Origin: Monilinia fructicola
Lineage: Eukaryota > Ascomycota > Leotiomycetes > Helotiales > Sclerotiniaceae
Direction: 5' to 3'
Assembly: GCA_008692225.1 (NCBI GenBank)
Contig: VICG01000014.1
Location: forward strand, 992,001 to 1,056,000
DNA length: 64,000 bases
The position numbers and the translations under genes are program-made. Below are positions 24,241-37,121 of this stretch, piece by piece; position 1 is the first letter of the stretch, and the number at the start of each line of letters is the position of its first letter. Below the pieces are notes generated by a model that was not told where the DNA came from, made no database searches, and worked only from the letters and a program-made list of their open reading frames with translations.

Positions 24241-27200
24241 TTATGTGGTGGTTCGTGGTGAGGGAGGTGAAGAAGTTCCGTTGAATGTGGAGAGGTTAGT
24301 ATCGGAATCCGAGGACGGAGTAGTCGTAGATGCAGATGTCGATGTAGGTTTTGTGTGATTTCGTTTCGAGGCTTGCCCTTTGTCGGGGGTGCTTTTGCGG
24401 GTGAGGGATGAGTCCTCCGTCTCTTCAGGAATAGTGGCAAATTTCTGAAGAACTTGCTTGAGAGCTGGTCGCCGAATTGGTTTACTGTAGAAGATTTAGT
24501 TTCCCGCAAGCAGGAGTGAGTGTTAGAAAACAAACCTTAGGAAATGATCCATTCCTGACTCATAGCATTCTTTGACGTTACTCTCTTCGGCGAAAGCAGT
24601 CAATGCTACAATTGGGGCAGAATAACCCATTTCTCTAATTAGTCTCGTACTTTGGAGTCCATCAACATTTGGCATTTGAATGTCCATGAAGATCAAGTTA
24701 AAGAACTTGCCCTCTTCCATACTTTGCTTTACCATGTCATAAGCTTCCTGGCCATCCTTTGCGATCACGACATCATACACATCCTCGAGTTTAAGCATAC
24801 GAAGAACTACCTCTTGGTTCACAAGGTTATCTTCAGCAACCAGTACGCGGACTTTCTTGTCCCCTACTTTCTCTTTGGCAGCACGATCTATTGCAGCGAG
24901 CTGAGTTTTGGCGCTGTCATCCTTGGGTGGAGGCGTAGGAGATGATGTAAAGAAGGGCTGTCTAAGTCCCACCAATCGAGGTTGAGTATCTATGGGATAA
25001 CCACCATTGCCTTTTCCAGGAGAACCCACGACAGCTGTCGCATCAATGGAGCCCTGGGGAGTATGACGATCGAGTTCGGATTGCGAGATCATGCTAGTTG
25101 GTCGAGAGCCGATAACATCGGAACTAGAAGTACTTGGAGCTCGTTCTTTGACAAATTTCAATGGTAATTGAACACTGAATGTGGAACCTTCTCCGAGTGC
25201 ACTGACGAGAGATATAGACCCTCCCATAAGGCCAGCTAATTGAGAACAGATACTCAATCCCAACCCTGTTCCTCCATATTTCTTATTTAATCCCAAGTCG
25301 GCCTGTACGAAAGGCTCAAAAACTCGCTCATGTAGATGCTCGGGAATACCAGGTCCAGTGTCCTCAACTTCTATTGAAAACCACAAAGTCCTAGCATTGC
25401 TTGGGGGAGGAGTTGCCGATCTTTCGTTTAGTTGGAGACGAGCTCTTGGGTCCATGGGATTGATCACTAGTGCAGTGCCGGGTTGCTTGGCACCAGATCC
25501 TGTCCTTGAAACTTGTCCAGATAAATGCGTTGAATTATGCCCTGAAGCATTCGAGCCAGAGCCATTACGAGTTCTACCGTTCCTCCTTTGTGAGCTCTGC
25601 TTTGATCCCATAGAATTTCGGCTATTAGCACCATCGGTTGATTCCAATTCACCTATGCATCTAATCCTGACTTCCACCTTCCCTCCTGGAGGTGTGAACT
25701 TGAGACTGTTGCTGACTAGATTGATTATGATCTGAAGGATTCTGTGCTGATCTCCCCATAAACACATATCCTTCAATCTACCAATACCATTAGGACCCAG
25801 GGCTGGCAAAGGCTTCCCAATCGGGTTTTCAATGGCGGCTCCATCCGTGCTTTCGGTACCCAAGAAGTGAACCCCAAAGTTGATACGGCCTTCGGTCACC
25901 TGCTTGCGAAATATGTTCTTGATCTGATCTTTGACATCAGACAAGCGAAACTCTTTCTCTTCCAAATGCAATTGCTGCCCGATCTGGTTCTTGCTGAAAG
26001 TCAAAAGATCGTTGAGTAGATTGAGTAACAGATCGCCAGATTTGTAAACCGTCTTTAACGAACGTTTGATGCTTGGCAAATCATCTTCGCTCATGCATAC
26101 GGCACACATACCCATGATTCCATTCACAGGAGTGATAAGTTCATGCGAGATATTAGCAATGAACAACGTCTTGCTTTCATTTGCAGCCTCAGCAGCCTTC
26201 TTTGAATGCTCGAGTTGTTCCGTACGTTCGGCAACCTTGGATTCAAGACTCGTATATTGCAGCAACAATTCATCACTCATTTCGTTGAATTTCGAGGTTA
26301 AATCGGTAAGTTCATCGTGTATCCAATGTTTTCGATCTGGCACCTTTCCAGGAATTTTAAAATCCCTTCGTCTATCGGCCTCTGATTTTTCCGCTCTCGT
26401 TACATGCCGCCCTGAATGTGTCAATCTTCTCAGTCGAACCAAAAATCCTGGCTTCTTTGATCCATTTGAGTTGCCCTCGCCGACTTCTTCATAAGCATAC
26501 GCCTCATCGTCTATACTTCCACGTGGGGTATAGCCCGGTGGCTGAATGGATTGTTTCGTGGCATCTCTTAGCCTTCTGATTGGACGAACACTGAAATGGG
26601 CCATAGGTATAACCTTGTCGTTGTTAGTAATTGAGCCAGAAAGCATGTTTGATTGTTGAATTCCAATTTGGACATCAGCAACAGAGGATAAAATTATGGC
26701 ACAACTCTTGATGGAGCAATTTTAAGGGATTAAGTAAACACAAGGCGATGAATGAATGATGTGAAGAGGATGTTGAAACCCATAAATCGACAACTTACCA
26801 CAAGAAGGATTAAGCCAAAAGTACCAAAGACACATGCATGTAAAATGTTCTTAAGCTTGATGACAGGCGCCCAAGCTTCATGATGAGCCTGTTCCACTAT
26901 TACAAGCCAATCAACCAGCTCACTCTGTGGCCTCGCCCAACCTACCGCAACCCGCTCTCCCTGTTCGTTAGTAGTTGTGATGTAACTGCTAGCATTGTTT
27001 ATCTTAGGGTTCTGTTCTCCAAATCCATGTAGAATGCTTGGATATTGACCTTCACTAAAGTTCGAGGTTCCGTATTTGGTCAGATTTGAATTATAGACCG
27101 AGTGCCGATCAGTTTGTCCAGGAAGTGGATATGGCGGGAACACATATTTGACAGTTGCCTTGGTCAGATTGTGAAGGTCAGGCTTATAATCTGCTGTAGC

Positions 27201-28080
27201 AGGTCTCATTTTATATGAAAACTGGTTTTCCCGTCGATTGGTTCCAACTACCAATACTATCCCTGTGTCATCTAGGCCTTCCCGAGAGTAAACGATATCA
27301 ACCAACGAAGTTGCAGATGCTACCACAGTCATATAACCTAAGACATAATCTTGGTTTGTATTCTCGACGATCGGTAATGTCAATGATACCAGAGCATAAA
27401 GTACTGTTGATTTGAAGAGGTCCAAGTAGGAGGGCAGCACTCTTGTTGAGTGGGTAATCGGCAAATGCCGATACCCGTGTGAAGTTCGTCCCTGGAGCAT
27501 TTAAGTCGGGATCTGTGGTCTGAACATACGATATATTTGGGTACAGAGACGGTGGGTATCCCTGATCAGCATCGCCTAGAAAAGCAGGCTGATTATTTGA
27601 GTTATTATAGGGTAGTTGAATACCTGCAGCAGCTCCAGGCGATCAGTATAAGCTTGGTCTGTAAAGGAAGATGCCCTTACCGGATGCATTAGCTGTGACA
27701 TTCAATATCCCATTGACTGAACCCGTTTCGTTCCTTGAAAATATAATCACTTGAAGCAATGCCGATAGGCCACCAGAAGCTAAAGCACTTTGTACATCAT
27801 CTTTTGCGTCTTCCCAATTGGGCTTCCCTTGATAGAAATCGCGAATGGCCTGCTGAATTAGGATCCTTGTAACGATTGTCGAACATGTGGCCTGGATTAA
27901 GAGCAGATCGGAGGCTACTGAAGCAGCTTTGAGTGACGCGGTAAGACTAAGCGCATTCTCCTTGACGTTGATTGTGAAATCATAATTGTTGTACCAAGTA
28001 GCAAGAGCGAGTACAATCAGCGGAAGGAGAGAGGCTACTAGGACTACGAAGCCAAGTTGCACCCTGATACCGATCCTCAT
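24241..28080 (-). CDS. sln1: SLN1-type hybrid sensor histidine kinase (HOG osmosensor class)
   Basis: Four exons: 28080..27681, 27623..26799, 26613..24536 and 24484..24241; about 1181 residues. N-terminus MRIGIRVQLGFVVLVASLLP opens into TM1 (to about residue 30). An extracellular sensor region (residues 30-390, many NxS/T sites) follows, then TM2 near residues 390-412 (ILHACVFGTFGLILLVV), a linker coil (LESKVAERTEQLEHSKKAAE) and the HisKA domain with phospho-acceptor His near residue 565 (codon 26145..26143). The ATPase domain shows the N-box region (ILQIIINLVSNSLKF), DTGPGIPEHL and GGTGLGLSIC. The receiver domain has VLVAEDNLVNQEV, phospho-Asp in NLIFMDIQMP and Lys in SKPIRRP across the last intron. 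Family role: osmotic/cell-wall stress input to the HOG MAPK pathway. Intron 2 (185 nt) has a TTACTAAC branch site. One break at an AAA run (27398-27400, one base extra). Confidence 0.95.
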
Positions 28081-28554
28081 CTCCAAGCCGTTGTGTGATT
28101 GTTCGCCGACCAGGTTGAGGAAGTTGTCCAGGTGTTGATTTGAACCGAATCCAACCTTGTAGCTGGAATATTCGGAACAATCCCAAACAATTTCCTCCAG
28201 GGTATGATCGTCGTCTTGTACAATATGAATTTGATTTGTATGAAGGATTTTCGATTCATGAAGAATATCGTATTATATCGGATGGTATCGTATCGTATTG
28301 TATCGTATCGTATCTACTAATAAAGAAGCCGCTGGATTGTCTTCCGAACCTTGCCGCGCGAGCCTCGTAGCTTATCCTCTTCCACCGGGTCGGATCTCAG
28401 GAACTCTCCACCCCGCGTTGGTGCTCACGATTTAATGAGATATTCTTTAATATATCCGTCGCATATTCAAGACATCTGGATCGTAAGGAAGAGAATGGCT
28501 TTCGGGTTCGATGGGGATCAAGAGGAGTCGTGATTGTTTTCGGATGGAAGTGTG

Positions 28555-28622
28555 TTGTGAGTGAGTGAGTGAGTGAGAGAGTGAGTGAGAGAGTGAGTGA
28601 GAGAGAGAGAGAGTGAGTGAGC
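28555..28622. repeat. (GAGT)n / (GA)n microsatellite
   Basis: Tandem GTGAGTGA and GAGAGAGA units in the upstream flank of the SLN1-type gene. Confidence 0.85.
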
Positions 28623-29089
28623 AGGTGGAAGAAAAGAGGTATCGAGGAAAGAAAAGAAGTTTGTGAGAAATGTGGATTGATTAAGGTTATTATTGTTATT
28701 ATTACTACGGAGCATACTACTACAGTAGCTACTAGCTATTAGTAGTAGAAAAGAGGACTAAGTAAGTCTAACATTCTAGAGTGGCCCCAATTGCCTTTTG
28801 AGACTTTTGGACTGGGATTATTAACTTTTGATGCGCAACCCCGAACCCCACAAATGAGAGTCAAGGAATGACTTTTATCTCCGAATTATGTTGAAGGAGG
28901 AGGAGGACGGGGAGGGGAAGGGGGAGGATTTAGAAGCACCTGTGTGTTGTACGGGAAAAAGAAAAGCGTTTTGTGTTCAAGAATCGAATGACCTCCAATC
29001 TAACGACCTTGTCAATCTTTCACTCTAACAATTGAAGAGATTCGGGTTTGGGATGAATAGTATGTATCTTGTATACTAGGTATATAGAC

Positions 29090-29145
29090 CTAGGTAGACA
29101 GACCTAGCTAGATAGACCTAGCTAGATAGACCTAGCTAGATAGTT
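29090..29145. repeat. tandem repeat of about 16 bp (TAGACCTAGCTAGATA)
   Basis: Three to four imperfect tandem copies, each with overlapping CTAG palindromes. Confidence 0.8.
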
Positions 29146-32100
29146 CTAAAAGGTATGGCAAATAGCAGGCAGGAAGTGTCAAATGTGAACTTAATCAAAA
29201 GTATAAAACGTATTAGAATATCCATGGATACAGTAGGACTATAAGTACCTAAGTAAGGTTAATAAGTAGTTCAAACTTTGTGCATTTGTCAAGATTAATA
29301 CAGTACAGTGCAGTATAAATAAACAGATCTAGGATCTAACGCTAACAAAACCAACCTATAAAAGATGAAAACTATTCGGCATACTCTCCGTAAAGTCTAG
29401 TCTACTGATCTAAGAGTGTCTGTCTACCTTCCCCGAGGTCCGTACAGTAGAAGAAAATGACAAACGAGTATACGAGTAAGATACAAGCGAGGATCTGGAG
29501 CTAAATACGGAACAACTACTCAATGAAGAAAGATATCTAAGGCCTACTCCGAACTCCGTAGAGAGAAGTTTGAACAACCAATCACTTCGCTGTTTTGTTA
29601 TATGCCCTAGTATCAATTTTCGAACCTTCAAGGTTGCTCCATAAATCAAATTTCAAGTTGCTTCTACTGTATTGTGACATTTCAGAGATTACCATGACAA
29701 GGGGAACCAAAACAGCAGGCGTGGCAGGGTGAGATACTTGTTCTATCGGAACATATCCCCAGAAAGATAATCTTTAAATGGGCATGAATTTCATACAGCA
29801 CGGAGCAAGTAGTATTACTGTACTGTATTAACTTTCTATCTCTTGGAAGCTGCAGCCGGATCTATTTTGGATTTGATGCCTTTCGGATTTTCGGACACTA
29901 CCAAAACTCCCCCAAAAAAGTATACTTCCTTAGATACACACGATATCAAAGAACATCAGCCACAGGAAAAATGATACCTAGCACAATGCCAGCTTGAAGG
30001 TAAGACGCGTGGCACCATAAGAGTTTCTTTCATTGGTCGGTCACAAAATAAAAACGGTATCGTTGCATTTATCCTCATGGGCATATCATATTTGGTTCAA
30101 TAAATAGTGATCATTAATCTAATATTCCCACTTAATGATCAACTAATCAACGAGAGAGACATCCTACCCTCTAGATCTGCTTGTAAGAGTTACAATACAA
30201 AATGTTTACAGAACCGTTTTTACCTTTGCCCCTTCATGATCACGTGTCAAATGAGTGAGTGATTCCTGCATCACGATACAAGAACACCTTTTTTCATACT
30301 TTATATGACACGAAAGATGGTCAGGGGGCTACAGAATGCCGACCTAATGCATTTAATAGCTACTCCTAGGGTTAAAGTTACCTCCTCGTATGAACGGACC
30401 GAAGAGTTTTTCCGGCTGAAAAAGCTATAGTTCTGGTGGTTTCAAACTTCAAAGGTATTTGCAATCATCTGCATTCCCCGAACAAATATTTTATATCGGA
30501 ATTGACAGATTGCAATTGAAGGTTTGTCTTGTTGTTTTATACTCTATAACCTACCTTAAAGTTTGGCGGAGATTGGGTTCTTTCAATAATAAGATCTTCA
30601 TTGATCCCCTATGTCCGTAGATACCTGATCCCAAGGTTTTCCACTTCGAAACGCAATTGTGCTGGAAGTTGCATGCGTGTGGCCAAGGAAGCTGCGACGA
30701 AAGCTAAAGTTTACCTCGGATCAGTTCATCTGTTATCTATCTATCCGACGTATACGTAGATTACCTACTCCTTAATAATATCGCTTAAACGGTGATCCTT
30801 TGGTGGATCTTGAGGATGTTGGCAGGCAGATCGTCAAGTCAAGTGTATGCGTCTGTCAAAGGATCAATATAATCAATATTTAACATTTTTTGAGATATCG
30901 GTCAGTAACCTTGTATCAGACCTACACTTTGCACTTTCATGTTGGCCCTGCATACTATATTATTGCCATGGAAATAACCTCATATCTAACCTTATGCTTA
31001 TTGCTGTTTACCATCATGCACACGCGGGTGCTCGAGTTAGATTGGGTATACATCTACAAAGTTACAAATGCTCTTTCTACTTATGTATAGCCTTTCCAAG
31101 CACCTCAAGTGATAGCGCTAAAAGTACGATGTAAGTCATCGATGCAAAGTATAAAATCAAAACTATGCACTTTCGTGAGGCTTTTGGCGGCATCTTTAAA
31201 ATCTATATGTAGAAGCAAATCAATGCTATCTCACTTTCACAACAAAGGCTACAGTACCCCAGGCTGAAGTCATATGCTGTGTTAAAGTCTATCACAAGGA
31301 AAATAAAAGGAGTACTCGATAAATAACTCCTTGTGTACAAGATATTACAATGCTTGAAACTAAGTATTTCCAAGAGATGCTATTCTTGTCTAAAACTTGT
31401 ATAGAATTTTGTAAAATGATTTTGTTTTCTGTGATTTCTTATGCTTAGTTCATCGCTCTTGCCATACAGCGTTGTAGCTACCGCGGACGTCTCGAACGTT
31501 GTGATCTGATCGCCATAAAAAGCGTGAACTTTTTGAGATTTCGATCAACGGAGATATCTTATATGAAAACAAACATAACGCAGAGGTAAGCGACATCTTT
31601 GGAGATGAGCTCGAGGGACTCGCTTAATCTACTCACGTAACGAATATATATTCAATATCGAAAAAATAAAGAACTCGAGATAAGCTGGGAGATCTAGTCG
31701 TTGTCCTTTCTTCTTTTGAGGTTGTAAATCCTCAATGCAGAAGCTAGTTTGTAGCTCATTTCAATCTTCAACCGGTTCTCAAGCCATTGCTGTCTACCGA
31801 TTCAATGGATATGTCTCCAACTCATCATCTAGGTTCTACATGTTTTGAGATTCTTCAATGTCTCGAGTAACTTCAAATGCTGTCGTAAATTTGTTTCCCT
31901 CGTCAAATTTTTCGACTACTTATCAGATATTTTGATCGCACTACTACAAGTGTATAATTACTTCTTTCTTGGCCGAGATTATGCAATCATGTTAGCCATG
32001 CTAATCCTAGAACTTCAGGGCGTTCTTTCAAATTATTCAGAAACTTGTTGTTGTCTGTACGACCATGTAATCAAGAAGATTCTGCTCTCGTTGGGTGTCG

Positions 32101-32944
32101 TAGAAGTCTGTACTAGTGCATGGGTAGGTCTTGATATTGATAAATGCCTACAGCGAGGATCCCTAGCTTGAGAGAAGGAAGAATGGATTCAATAGATTTG
32201 TAGGATTCAGTATTTACATTTTCAACACGCCAAGTTGACACCAACAATTGTGAACAAGCAAGAGCAGATTTCTGAACAGGAGGGACTTGAGACGATGGGG
32301 CTCAGATCTTCATCCCTGTCCAATGTTCTCGGATACTTGTCTGGAGTTTGGTAGCATCATTATAGTATTTCGAAAAGAAAGTCTCGAGTTAAGATGATAG
32401 GTATATGAAGGTTTTGTTTTCATACTCCTGTACTTGAGCAAACTATTATAAGCCATATTCAAAAAGAAGTGATTCTACAAATCGTGGTACAAAGTCACCC
32501 TTCGCTTTGAACCTAACTCAGGCACCGAAAGGACCATCTGAGCTTCGTCCAGAATCATTTCGATATTCCCTCTGCTTAGTATCATACAAATGGTCTGGAG
32601 TCGATCTCGTTATTATATCCAATGTACACACAGTTTATTGATAATTTACCCTTCAAGTTTCCCACGCAATCAGATTGCAGTTGAAGATACCATTCGCTCA
32701 AGAATTTGATATCCATGTGATCTTTGAGTCTTTGATCTATGGAAACCATGAGCAACGTATCTATTCATCACATTTGTCTCACCGAGATCATTTTGAAGGA
32801 ACTCTTGCTATTGATGTTGCCCAATGTGACAAGGTGGGAACTTGGAGATGCATGTACTTGCACACCTATGAAATGATACTTCTTCAATGTGTACCTCTAG
32901 TTTTGGATGTATGTATATACCAGACAATTTGAAATTTTATAAAG

Positions 32945-33896
32945 CTAATCAATGGGACTCATGGAAGTACCAACAGATACCAACAAAACTGCTGCGTACG
33001 CCGCCGTCGCCGCTAGTACATCCTTACCCGCTAGTTCCTGCCCCCCTATCGCAAGCAGCAACGCAAAGAGCATCGTCGCTACCGTTGCTGTTGTGGTACT
33101 TGTATTAAGATCACGGTGGGGGATCATAAACAACATTGGGGCAATCAAAGCCATTCCACCGAAGATACCCACCGCTAAACGGTCGAAGAACCCTTTTCTT
33201 CTTTCGTTGTGAAGGCCGACTTCTTGATTCAGTTCGCGAAACCCGAAGCCCTTGGAGATCCCTTGTGACTCGAGGGCTCGAAAAGTCTCCCGAGCGTCTC
33301 TTTCCACATCGCCGATGGTTTCTTTCTGGCCACAAAGATTCTTCGTCGCCGAGTTGGTGAGTCGGGAAAGATGTCCCTTGGGGCCGGTCAATGGAGAAAT
33401 GATGTCTGAAGATTCTAAGCATAGGGTCTCATGATCGTGAATGGCATTGGCTACCTCGGAGTTAGCAAGGCCAAGAGCATGTGTCCTATTGATATTCGTA
33501 AATACCATAGGTATGCAAAATCCTATCAACTGACTGGTGTAACTCTTCTGGCTCATTTTTGACCTCCGTGGTTCTAGACTTCTCGTTATCTGTAAGTTCC
33601 TACCTTCGTATTGAGAGTCGAGGAAGTCTTTCTTGGAGATCTCGAATCATCTCCTCTTGCAAAGCACGGAAGCTAAGGACGGTGAACCTCTTCGGGCGAT
33701 CTTTTCGCAGTATATTAAGATAATCATTCGTCGCCTGTATTTCCTTGATATAAGCTCCCTGGACTATCCTTTTCCGTAAGTTAACCTCGCATCTGGCCAC
33801 CTCGATAGCATCAAAATTAGGCTCATCAAGATTAGGCTCCGCATTTGTTTTGGTCCATAATAGAACAAGGCAGTCGGCTAATATATGAGCAATCAT
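32945..33896 (-). CDS. DUF6594-like membrane protein
   Basis: Two frames are joined as a tentative two-part gene: 33896..33600 and 33556..32945. The C-terminal part is the best evidence: FDRLAVGIFGGMALIAPMLFMIPHR, then ATVATMLFALLLAIG and KDVLAATAAYAAVLLVSVGTS. This triple-hydrophobic end is the recurrent signature of the fungal DUF6594 family, with three TM helices near the C-terminus. The N-terminal part has FTVLSFRALQEEMIRDLQERL, similar to the helical N-terminal half of that family. A GTAGGA donor after LSIRR and a CGGAG acceptor would keep frame, but the intron would be only about 40 nt, so the junction is uncertain. Function of the family is unknown. It sits alone between gene-poor tracts. 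Confidence 0.65.
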
Positions 33897-35396
33897 AGAA
33901 CTCGAGTTGACATGCTCTATCTACTCGGAGGACTACAACCTCACCCGCTAAATATATGCTCTTTGCATATTATTCGGGCTCCGATAAAACCGCTTCTATC
34001 ATGTCATACGACATGAACGCCATCTGAGTAATAAATATTAAAATCATCACTCCTTATATGGAATCTCCCCCCGCTTCCTCCCCATGCCGCCCACAGCCTC
34101 GTGCGGTTGACGCGTAGATGTGCGATCTCCAAGAAATGTATTTGCAACATCAAAATTCTTATGGCCAGAAACGTGTGAAAACCCACAGTAAGTTTTGCCA
34201 TTGCATGAGCAGATCTATTGTGACTTGATATGCGGCGTACACATCACCTTGATCATCGACTTATCCTCAACCCGCCGCATACGTCTTTGAGATTGAAATC
34301 CCATGCCACACGCCAAACCAGTCAATGTACAGTTCCTGGCTTGATCGTATAAGATAGATAGTAAATCATCTCGAATGACGATTATATGTCCAGTTCATCA
34401 AACTTCAATAATATATATCCTACTACACATAAACAAATCTCAACTTATCCTATTCTTCACCCCCCCTCACAACTTTTACGCTCTCTACAATCCGCATAAC
34501 AACCCACTCGGCAGCTACTATCAATATCCTGTCACGCTTCCACCAAGACCTCCTATAAATTTCTTCATCTCCTACCACCTCTTTCAGCCCCTCTTCACCA
34601 TCTCCTCCTTCTACTTTGCAATAGCTTCCTACCTAACGTAACTTGAACAGAAATACAGCTCCCAATTTAGCGAATATCAAAGTCCTCAAATATGCCGCGC
34701 TTCGCAATTGCCATTATCCCCACAACTTTTAGAACTTCATCGAGGTTTTCCGCGGTCTGCAGATTTATACAATACTACTTCACTCCCCCCCCCCCAAACG
34801 ATATTACCCTCTCTCTCACTTTCCCCAACCATATGTATTGATCGTCTACTAGAAGCTTACCCTTCCAACCACAGAATACCTTGCAACGCCAAGCTACCTC
34901 CTTAGAAACCTCCACATGCGCCATAAAGCCACGATACCAATCTCGCTTGCGAGAAAAGTCCTCACACAAGCTTTCTTTTCCACCCGTACACTAACCACCA
35001 TCCCCAACTCTACCCTATTGTCTTTTTCCAGATAGCTCATAAGCATACCCCGAGCCCCTTTGACTCGTTCCCAAAAATGCGATTCCGAGACGGTATTCTA
35101 GACCATGCCCAAGATGATACAAGTACAGGAAGAGCACCTGAGGCAATCAGGAAATAGTACACGGGCAAACGTGACGCTTAAAGCGCTTCCATTCAGCTTC
35201 CTCCCTCTCTTCGATTTAAGGGGAGCAAGCTTCCTTCTGAACTCTCGCACGCTCTGACCGCACAACCCCTTTTCATCGCACCGCACCCATCATCCCCACA
35301 GCCTCGCCCCCCCTCAAAACTTCTGGTATTTCGATCCCCCCTCCTTCCCCCCTCAATCAATCTCGTGAAGTTTTCTCTTAAATTCTCTCCCAAGGC

Positions 35397-35465
35397 ATCC
35401 ATCCATCCATCCATCCATCCATCCATCCATCCATCCATCCATCCATCCATCCATCCATCCATCCC
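35397..35465. repeat. (CATC)n tetramer microsatellite
   Basis: About 17 tandem copies, the longest of several CATC arrays in the window. Confidence 0.95.
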
Positions 35466-35752
35466 TCCCTCTCGATAATCTCAAAGTCAAACATCGAAAC
35501 ACACTCACGAAACGTCAAACCATACATGCTCCTCCACCCCCCTCTCCCCCAAAAGAAAACCCACCTCCCCATCAAAAAAACAAACCAATATCCTTCCACC
35601 CAACGCAAAAAAACAACAAGTAACTCCCGAACCACCACTCCCTTACACCCTTAACCCACCCTCTCTCCACACACCACAAAAATCGTCAGCAAGAGAAGCG
35701 CAGCTCCTAGCTCCTAGCGACGAATCGACGAATCGACGATGGAAATAATAGC

Positions 35753-35784
<32 letters not shown>

Positions 35785-35850
35785 CGCTAATAATTCCACC
35801 TACCCCAAGAAACAGCCTCAGCCTCAGCCCCAGCCCCAATCCCAATCCAA

Positions 35851-35887
35851 TCCCCATCCCCATCCCCATCCCCATCCCCATCCCCAT
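35851..35887 (-). repeat. (CCCCAT)n array, G-quadruplex-prone on minus strand
   Basis: Six runs of CCCC separated by AT. The minus strand reads GGGG-AT repeated, matching the four-run G-quadruplex rule with two-base loops. Formation is inferred, not shown. Confidence 0.85.
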
Positions 35888-37121
35888 TCAACGCCCCTGC
35901 TCCCTCTCCCCCCCCCTCCCCATATCCAAACCCTCCCCCCAACCCCCCACTCAACCAAACACCCCACGCCCCCAAGTCAACCCCCTCCCCCTCCCCCCAA
36001 AAAAACACCCACCACCACACCACAACAACAACAACAACAACAACAACGACCGCCACCATCGTAAGAGATGGCGGGGGGAGGGGGGGGGGGGGATTCCCTT
36101 CCTCCACACATTATACAAGAAGACAGATGTCAATCATCAATCAACACACGGGGATCGGCCAGGGATGATTCACACGCGGGGGGCGAGCGCTTGCGAAGCC
36201 ATGCCACATCGGCGTATGACCGTAACGGAAGGGGGAGATCTGAACTCTGCCATGCAATGCAACGCAATGCAACGCAACGCAATGCAATGCGTGCGTACCA
36301 CTCTACTGAGCTATAAGCATAACTCATGCTTTCACGCCTTTGGCATTACTGAGCGAGCCCCTAATCACCATATCGATACACCATTGCATTTACACAACAT
36401 CACTTCGTCATCAATAAAACATTCAAACTTGGATACGGATTCGGAATTTAATTTGAAAGATTCATCAAATACCATCTCACCACACCCCAAGATCTGAATC
36501 TGAACCTTTAAAACGTGGAGAATGTTATGCTGTTGCTCCAAATTGCATTGGCAAAAAGAAAAAGTCTTCTCGAGTCTCCCCAGTAATAAACCAGCCATGT
36601 AAAAAGAGAGAAAGTAAACCCATCAATGATAAATACACAGGATTTCTCCTTTCCCCAAGAGATCCCAAATAGCCGTCGCAATTCCAAAAAAAAAAAGAAA
36701 AAAAAGGAAATGCGGAGTAATAAACAAGATAAAATAATCATTCAACAAAATTAACGCCGGTCCCCACCTCACAATTTTGCCCAGTAAAGAAATGCCGAGT
36801 GCATTGCGAGACATAATGTGAGGCAAATAATTAAGTACTTCCAAAAGTATAATAGCATAAATAACACAAAAGGAGACGAGTTCCCTTCGTCGTCGATTCC
36901 TATCCAACGTCGCATAACTGTGTTATGTTTTATGTAAAAAGGTTTTTTTTAGTGACACTTGCAACAGCCACCACCCCCAATTCTAACCCTTTCTGAATTT
37001 CAGATTCTTTTTCACATTGATAATCAATACGCCGGGAAGGTTCGAAGTGGTAATGATCCAATAAACGCCAAAGTATGCTGCGAAAACGCCGGAAAATTTG
37101 ACCCTATGCATCTGAATGACT

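Larger units (their letters stand above)
28081..32944. other. gene-free region, 4.9 kb, AT-rich
   Basis: Upstream of SLN1. Starts with GAGT repeats (28555-28622), includes CTAG-rich tandem copies (29090-29145) and long AT-rich stretches. Open frames up to 108 codons (31845-32171, 30847-31134) have no recognisable motifs. It may hold long leader RNA or noncoding RNA, but nothing in the sequence shows that. Confidence 0.5.
33897..37121. other. intergenic, 3.2 kb, C-rich and G-poor on the + strand
   Basis: Downstream of the Flo8/SomA-type gene. From about 34380 to 36030 the + strand has very few Gs, with CATC, ACA, CAGCCC and CCCCAT repeats and polyC runs. The long frame at 35739-36497 is translated repeat. 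No recognisable gene. Confidence 0.6.

Noticed and set aside
31845..32171. 108-codon + strand frame in the SLN1-upstream region
   Set aside because: No motif, AT-rich context, no support from splice sites or neighbours.
35739..36497. 252-codon + strand frame
   Set aside because: It is translated from ACA, CAGCCC, CCCCAT and AAC repeats; no conserved segment and poly-Thr/Pro/Ile content.
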